NCBI GenBank assembly: GCA_025267735.1
Contig: CM046311.1
Span: 26,201,329-26,265,328 of the forward strand
DNA: 64,000 bases
Direction: 5' to 3'
Source: Mactra quadrangularis
Taxonomy: Eukaryota; Mollusca; Bivalvia; Venerida; Mactridae
Shown: positions 61,001 to 64,000 of the stretch, piece by piece
Layout of the letters: every line of letters begins with the position of its first letter
Numbering within the stretch: the first letter of the stretch is position 1
Notes under the pieces: model-generated
What the model was told of the DNA's origin: nothing
Databases searched by the model: none
The model's input: only the letters and a program-made list of their open reading frames with translations
Translations under genes and position numbers: made by a program

Positions 61001-63939
61001 CATGTAAGAACTTGTTGAGCATGCAGCTACATTGAATATATAAATAATATACTAAAAACATCAGTTCACTAAATGTTATTGACTACAGAAATACTTCAGA
61101 ATTTTAAAAGTCGCACCGCGCGCTGCGCCCTGCCCTTTTTTGGTCCCACCCTGCCCTTTTTGGAGTTCTAGAATAATCACTACTTCCAGTGACCTTGACC
61201 CTGGGGCTTCAGAACCAAAAGTTCTCACCCTTGAACCAAAGAGTATTGATACATAAAATTTGGTGATCAATCTTAGATAAAGTTGGTTGTTGGAAAAGGT
61301 TTTTCCTCATGATTTCCTTGTGACTTTGACCTTTCACCCAGGGCCCTAAAACCAAAGAGGCATATGCTAGACATTTAAGCTACCCTTAAATAAAATTGGT
61401 GAGCCTAGGTACAATCATTATTGAGTTATTGTCCAGAAAATGTTTCAATACAAATTAAGTCCCAGTGACTTTGACTTTTGACCCTGGGATCTCCAAATCA
61501 AAAGGGAACATCCTCTACAAAAGAGCTATCAGCACATTATTCCTTGACAAATGGGTTGATCCACATAAAATTTGTTAACCTAAGTACAATCATTGTTAAG
61601 TTATTGTCCAGACAAGGTTTTTCCATATGATGGCCCCTGTGACCTTCACCTGTGACCTAGCGCCTCAACACCAATAGGGAACATCCTTGACACATGGGCT
61701 ACCCTCACATAAAATTTGGAGAACTAATTTCATGTTACTTATTAAATATAGCATTATTTCCATTGTTTGCCATTTTGACTTTATTAACATATCAATTGAA
61801 CATTTGAATGATGCCCCTGTGACCTTGACCTTTGACCCAGGGGCCCCAAAACCAATAGGGCATATCCTTGACACAAGGGCTACTCTCACATAAAAATTGG
61901 TGAACCTAAGTACATTGGTGGTTCAGTTATTGTCCGGACAAGGTTTTACTGCTTGCCATTTGGACTTTATTAACATATTGATTGAACATTTGAAGTCACT
62001 GCTTGGTAATTTGATATCTTCTGGTTGAAGGTTTAAACTTAACCCTGTTTCCCCAAAACTAATAAGGCACATCCTTGACACATGAGCTACTCTCACATGA
62101 AATTTGGTGAACCTAGGTACAGTCATTGTTGAGTTATTACCAGGACAATGTTTTTCGATATGATGCCCCTGTGACCTTGACCTTTGACCCAGGGGCCTCA
62201 AAACCAATAGAGCATATCCTTGACACATGGGCTACTCTCACATAAAATTTGGTGAACCTAGGTACATTGGTGGTTCAGTTATTGTCTGGACAAATTTTTT
62301 CCATATGATGCCTCTGTGACCTTGACCTTTGAACCTGGGGCCCTAAAACCTATAGGGCGCATCCTTGACACAAGAGCTACCTTTACATAAAATTTTGTGA
62401 ACCTAGATGCAGTTGTTGTTGAGTTATTGTCCGGACAAGGTTTTTCAATATGATGCCCCTGTGACCTTGACCTTTGACCCAGGGGCCCCAAAACCATTAG
62501 AGCATATCCTTGACACAAGGGCTACGCTCACATAAAATTTGGTGAACCTAGGTACATTGGTTGTTCAGTTATTGTCAGGACAAGTTTTTTATTGTTTGCC
62601 ATTTTGACTTTATTAACATATTGATTGAACATTTGAAGTCACTGCTTGGTAATTTGATATCTTCTGGTTGAAGGTTTAAACTTAACCCTGTTTCCCCAAA
62701 ACCAATAAGGCACATCCTTGACACATGGGCTACTCTCACATGAAATTTGGTGAACCTAGGTACAGTCATTGTTGTGTTATTACCAGGACAATGTTTTTTT
62801 GATATGATGCCCCTGTGACCTTGACCTTAGACCCAGGGGCCTCAAAACTACTGGAGCATATCCTTGACACATGGGCTACTCTCACATAAAAATTGGTGAA
62901 CCTAGGTACATTGGTGGTTCAGTTATTGTCCGGACAAAGTTTTTTCATATGATGCCTCTGTGACCTTGACCTTTGAACCTGGGGCCCCATAAACCTGTAG
63001 GGCATATCCTTGACACATGGGCTACCTTCACATAAAATTTTGTGAACCTAGGTACAGTGGTTGTAGAGTCATTGTCCGGACAAGGTTTTTCAATATGATG
63101 CCCTTTTGACCTTGACCTATGACCCAGGGGCCCCAAAACCTACAGGAAACATTCTTGACACAAGGGCTACTCTCACCTAAAATTGGGTGAATCTAGATAG
63201 ATTGGTTGTTCAGTTATTGTCAGGACAAGTTTTTTACCTATATGAGGCCCCTGTGACCTTGACCTTTGACCCAGGGGCCCCAAAACCAATAGGGAACATC
63301 TTTGACACATGAGCTACTTTTACATAAAATTTTGTGAACCTAGGTACAGTCGTTGTTGAGTTATTGTCCGGACAAGTTTTACCTATTTTAAGTCCCAGTG
63401 ACCTTGACCTTTGACCCTGGGGTCTCAAAATCAATAGGGAACCACCTCCACCCAAGGGCTATCCACACATAAAATTTTAGGAACCTAGGTACATCCTTTC
63501 TTGAGTTATCATCCGGACAAGCAATTGTCCACGGACAGACGGACAGACTGACAGACGGACAGACGGACGGACGGACAGACGGACAGACGGACAACATCGT
63601 AACATAATACGACCGTTTTTTCAAAACGGGCGTATAAAAATTGCATAGCAAAATATACAAAGTTCTAAATATCACGGTATTCATTGAAAAATTCAACACC
63701 CAATGGCAAAAAAAAAATAAAAAAATACCTACCTACCTACCCACCTCAGAAATTCAGGGTCGAGCAGTACAAACAATTTTTTTATGATAGAAAATTTGAA
63801 ATATTAAGTGTGATATGTATGATAGCATTTTAAAACTTTACAAATTTAAATGATACCTAGAACATTGACAATCTATAATTCCACCAACTTTTTCCAACTC
63901 TTGACTTATTTTATCTCTATCTTCATAATTTGTGGTTTT
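45873..63939 (-). CDS. PMPCA: Mitochondrial-processing peptidase subunit alpha (gene level, N-terminus outside window)
   Basis: Nine exons: 63857-63939, 58698-58800, 55269-55361, 54615-54896, 51912-52123, 51318-51408, 50704-50766, 46682-46826, 45873-46042. All splice sites are GT/AG and every phase matches; together 413 codons plus stop. The product aligns by eye with animal MPP-alpha: [92 protein letters not shown], the glycine-rich loop [35 protein letters not shown] and [14 protein letters not shown]-alpha lacks the zinc site and pairs with the catalytic beta subunit in the mitochondrial matrix to remove presequences; the glycine-rich loop helps bind precursors (established). About 110 N-terminal residues lie past base 64000. 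Confidence 0.96.
46682..46826 (-). CDS. PMPCA: PMPCA visible exon 8
   Basis: Acceptor ATATTACAG|CAAGAG, donor TTAATAA|GTAAGT. Encodes [20 protein letters not shown] and [19 protein letters not shown], the most conserved C-terminal block of MPP-alpha. Confidence 0.95.
47029..47815. mobile_element. ACAAGAGCAGTCC repeat family, copy 1
   Basis: Starts ACAAGAGCAGTCCACGGACA, GCGCACTCAACTATTC and ends GAATAGTCGAGCTT, with GACTATTC/GAATAGTC as the inner inverted ends. Interior units of about 110-120 bases contain GTTATGTAACTTGGTATT and AGTTTCAAGTGAATCCC. Related copies at 55795 and 57374. Confidence 0.65.
47871..48262. repeat. 39-bp minisatellite, 10 copies
   Basis: Unit TGCTAAGAGTGATAACAGGT then TGTGCTGATCTTATCATCA. 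A multiple of three with no stop on either strand, hence two 137-codon ORFs that are artefacts. Confidence 0.92.
49013..49318 (+). repeat. tRNA-related SINE copy C
   Basis: Head CCCGATTAGCTAAGTTGGTA, GGGTCGTAGGTTTCA; body TACTCTCTTGGAGCTTGG, CTACGGCCATTCTCCCTAC; tail CTGGAGTAGTGAGCCGGTTG, GCAATGGCGTTAAACCCC. Confidence 0.68.
49319..50703. other. PMPCA intron, mostly non-genic
   Basis: AT-rich intron between visible exons 7 and 8. The only coding-like item is the 53-codon ORF at 49667-49828. Confidence 0.4.
49667..49828 (-). CDS. Small ORF, 53 residues, unknown
   Basis: ATG to TGA without interruption: begins [20 protein letters not shown], contains [17 protein letters not shown] and ends GFIDCPE. 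The composition is balanced, unlike the A/T-driven frames around it. It lies in a PMPCA intron on the same strand. It could be a short protein, a fragment of a processed gene, or chance. No family recognised. Confidence 0.3.
   Translation of the reverse strand: MARRRIVMFVSNDQHEVLRSFIRDRNWDVVIEVVKLPPPPRTQHFQGFIDCPE
50704..50766 (-). CDS. PMPCA: PMPCA visible exon 7
   Basis: 63 bases, phase 0 at both ends: [21 protein letters not shown]. Acceptor ATGTTTCAG|TTACAT, donor ACATGAG|GTATGT. Corresponds to the R-E-M-V-E-I-I-T-K-E helix of vertebrate MPP-alpha. Confidence 0.93.
51318..51408 (-). CDS. PMPCA: PMPCA visible exon 6
   Basis: Acceptor CAATTTTAG|ACATCATT, donor CTAAAAAG|GTACAA. Joins exon 5 as [25 protein letters not shown] and [10 protein letters not shown]. 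Confidence 0.94.
51912..52123 (-). CDS. PMPCA: PMPCA visible exon 5, glycine-rich loop
   Basis: Acceptor AACTTTAG|GAAGAAG, donor TTAAACCA|GTAAGT. Contains [38 protein letters not shown] and the substrate-binding loop [15 protein letters not shown], followed by [10 protein letters not shown]. Hallmark exon of the alpha subunit. Confidence 0.96.
52156..52325. repeat. Foldback hairpin with perfect 50-bp arms in a PMPCA intron
   Basis: Arms 52156-52205 and 52276-52325 are exact reverse complements (outermost GAAATAACTTACAGTTGTCT). The inner part adds an imperfect stem (GTTGTGATGCGCGTATGATT / AATAAGCGCATCAAAC). A further CTAACATCG/CTATGTTAG pair up to about 52690 suggests it belongs to a larger element. 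Confidence 0.7.
52812..54373. repeat. 29-bp minisatellite, about 54 copies, with higher-order structure
   Basis: Unit GGTTATACACTTCCATGATT then AATCCAGCT, alternating with a TTTGGTGAT variant. The rare variant ACTTCCTTGATAAATCC occurs at 53231, 53608 and 53927, i.e. 13 and 11 units apart, showing blocks that were duplicated as a whole. Lies in the PMPCA intron between visible exons 4 and 5. Confidence 0.92.
54615..54896 (-). CDS. PMPCA: PMPCA visible exon 4
   Basis: 282 bases, phase 0: [51 protein letters not shown] and ending [10 protein letters not shown]. Acceptor TTTTTCAG|GCTGGC, donor GTTAAG|GTAAGG. Confidence 0.96.
55269..55361 (-). CDS. PMPCA: PMPCA visible exon 3
   Basis: 93 bases, phase 0: [20 protein letters not shown] and [11 protein letters not shown]. 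Acceptor TCTTTTACAG|CTTGAAG, donor TTTGCT|GTAAGT. Confidence 0.95.
55643..56707 (-). repeat. tRNA-related SINE copy D, split by an insertion
   Basis: The tail and mid body are at 55643-55794 and the rest with the tRNA-like head at 56573-56707 (head in complement: CCGCCTGGCTAGCTCAGTTG, GGTTCGATTCCCGGG). Joining the two parts restores the SINE order seen in copies A-C; the middle is the repeat at 55795-56572. Confidence 0.7.
55795..56572. mobile_element. ACAAGAGCAGTCC repeat family, copy 2, inserted in a SINE
   Basis: Starts AACAAGAGCAGTCCACGGAC, GCGCACTCGACTATTC; ends CGCACAGCTGAGTAGGATAG and TAATAGTCAAGCTAAAA. Internally close to copy 1 over most of its length. Interrupts SINE copy D. Confidence 0.7.
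57374..58668. mobile_element. ACAAGAGCAG repeat family, diverged longer copy 3
   Basis: Ends ACAAGAGCAGCCCAAGGACA and AAAAGTCAAGCTAAAAATG match the family, but the interior has a different unit of about 145-175 bases (GGGCAATAACTCCAAAAAT, TTCATCCAGAGTTA, TAGTTGTGTAGATATAG), repeated six to seven times. Confidence 0.6.
58698..58800 (-). CDS. PMPCA: PMPCA visible exon 2
   Basis: Acceptor ATTTCTAG|GGATAC, donor AACGAG|GTATTT. Encodes [20 protein letters not shown] and [14 protein letters not shown], completing the Arg codon split from exon 1. Confidence 0.95.
59239..63640. mobile_element. Large TIR-ended repeat of about 145-bp units (with a nested hAT-like insertion)
   Basis: ATTATACGCCCG (59262) and CGGGCGTATAAAA (63627) are the inverted ends. 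The interior repeats GTGACCTTGACCTTTGACCC, AGGGGCC, CATATCCTTGACACA and TTATTGTCCGGACAAG many times; near the right end is a GGACAGAC/GGACGGAC tract. Small ORFs on the minus strand in this region are products of the repeat. A foreign segment at about 59446-61186 interrupts the units. Confidence 0.7.
59446..61186. mobile_element. hAT-like non-autonomous element nested in the 145-bp-unit repeat
   Basis: Ends TAGTGATTTTTCTA and TAGAATAATCACTA are inverted, and both carry GCGCTGCGCCCTGCCCTTTT just inside. ACTTCCAGT flanks each side (a 7-9 base duplication depending on the boundary chosen). Inside, a direct repeat of about 220 bases recurs (AAATCGTTTTGCACCCCAAT at 60139 and 60350). No transposase recognised. 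Confidence 0.65.
63857..63939 (-). CDS. PMPCA: PMPCA visible exon 1 (first exon in window)
   Basis: Acceptor TTTTTCAG|AAAACC, donor TTCTAG|GTATCA. Encodes [20 protein letters not shown] and IIDCQCS plus two bases of an Arg codon. Matches the region just after the pseudo-active-site helix of MPP-alpha; the preceding exons are outside the window. Confidence 0.92.
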
Positions 63940-64000
63940 CTGAAAAATAAAACAAGCTAATTAAATATTTACAAATTTTAAAATATAACTTAAACTTGTT

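Noticed and set aside
61076..63699. Several 60-100 codon minus-strand ORFs (MCQGYA..., SRMCLIGFG...)
   Set aside because: They repeat with the 145-bp unit and have no independent coding evidence.

Overview
The window looks like nuclear DNA from an animal, most likely a bivalve or related mollusc. This is an inference from AT-rich DNA with long introns, a metazoan-type mitochondrial processing peptidase gene, Penelope, LINE, hAT and Harbinger remnants, tRNA-headed SINEs whose tail reads roughly GGCGTTAAACCCAACAAAA, and many minisatellites. The species cannot be named from the sequence alone.

Two ordinary multi-exon host genes lie on the minus strand. (1) At about 37330 down to 4588 is a gene for a repeated EF-hand calcium-binding protein. 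I could splice nine exon positions by GT/AG boundaries and phase; they encode three modules of four EF-hands each, and the last position exists in two alternative versions (5079-5176 and 4655-4755), each followed by its own AATAAA. One half EF-hand is missing in the middle module, and the 5' end was not found. (2) From 63939 down to 45873 are the nine 3' exons of PMPCA (mitochondrial processing peptidase alpha). They join in frame into about 413 residues and include the glycine-rich loop; the N-terminal exons lie beyond base 64000.

The introns hold most of the other content. Inside EF-hand gene introns are: an opposite-strand, intron-containing gene of unknown function (9254-13635) with a coiled-coil ORF, a large transposase-like ORF and a spliced C-terminal exon; an intact-looking 267-residue orphan ORF (26678-27481, minus); a decayed PIF/Harbinger element (about 16913-19090); a Penelope GIY-YIG tail (16283-16640); and a 5'-truncated LINE (31552-35120) whose 3' part carries a decayed hAT element, a foldback hairpin and a long TACTG pentanucleotide array.

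Non-autonomous DNA elements are unusually readable here. Four copies of a roughly 399-bp family are each bounded by 9-10 bp target duplications, two of them side by side and one shrunk to 71 bp. There are also a 74-bp hAT-like hairpin with an 8-bp duplication, a pogo-like element, a 2.2-kb element packed with ACACGAT motifs, and several nested insertions. Six larger tandem arrays (periods 15, 29, 39, 52, 55 and 75 bp) account for most of the spurious ORFs.

Between the two genes (about 42718-45872) I see only repeats and AT-rich DNA. No CRISPR, operon-like or bacterial feature is present. The most unusual items are the triplicated 12-EF-hand gene with duplicated terminal exons, the unrecognised nested gene at 9254-13635, and the ACACGAT-motif element.
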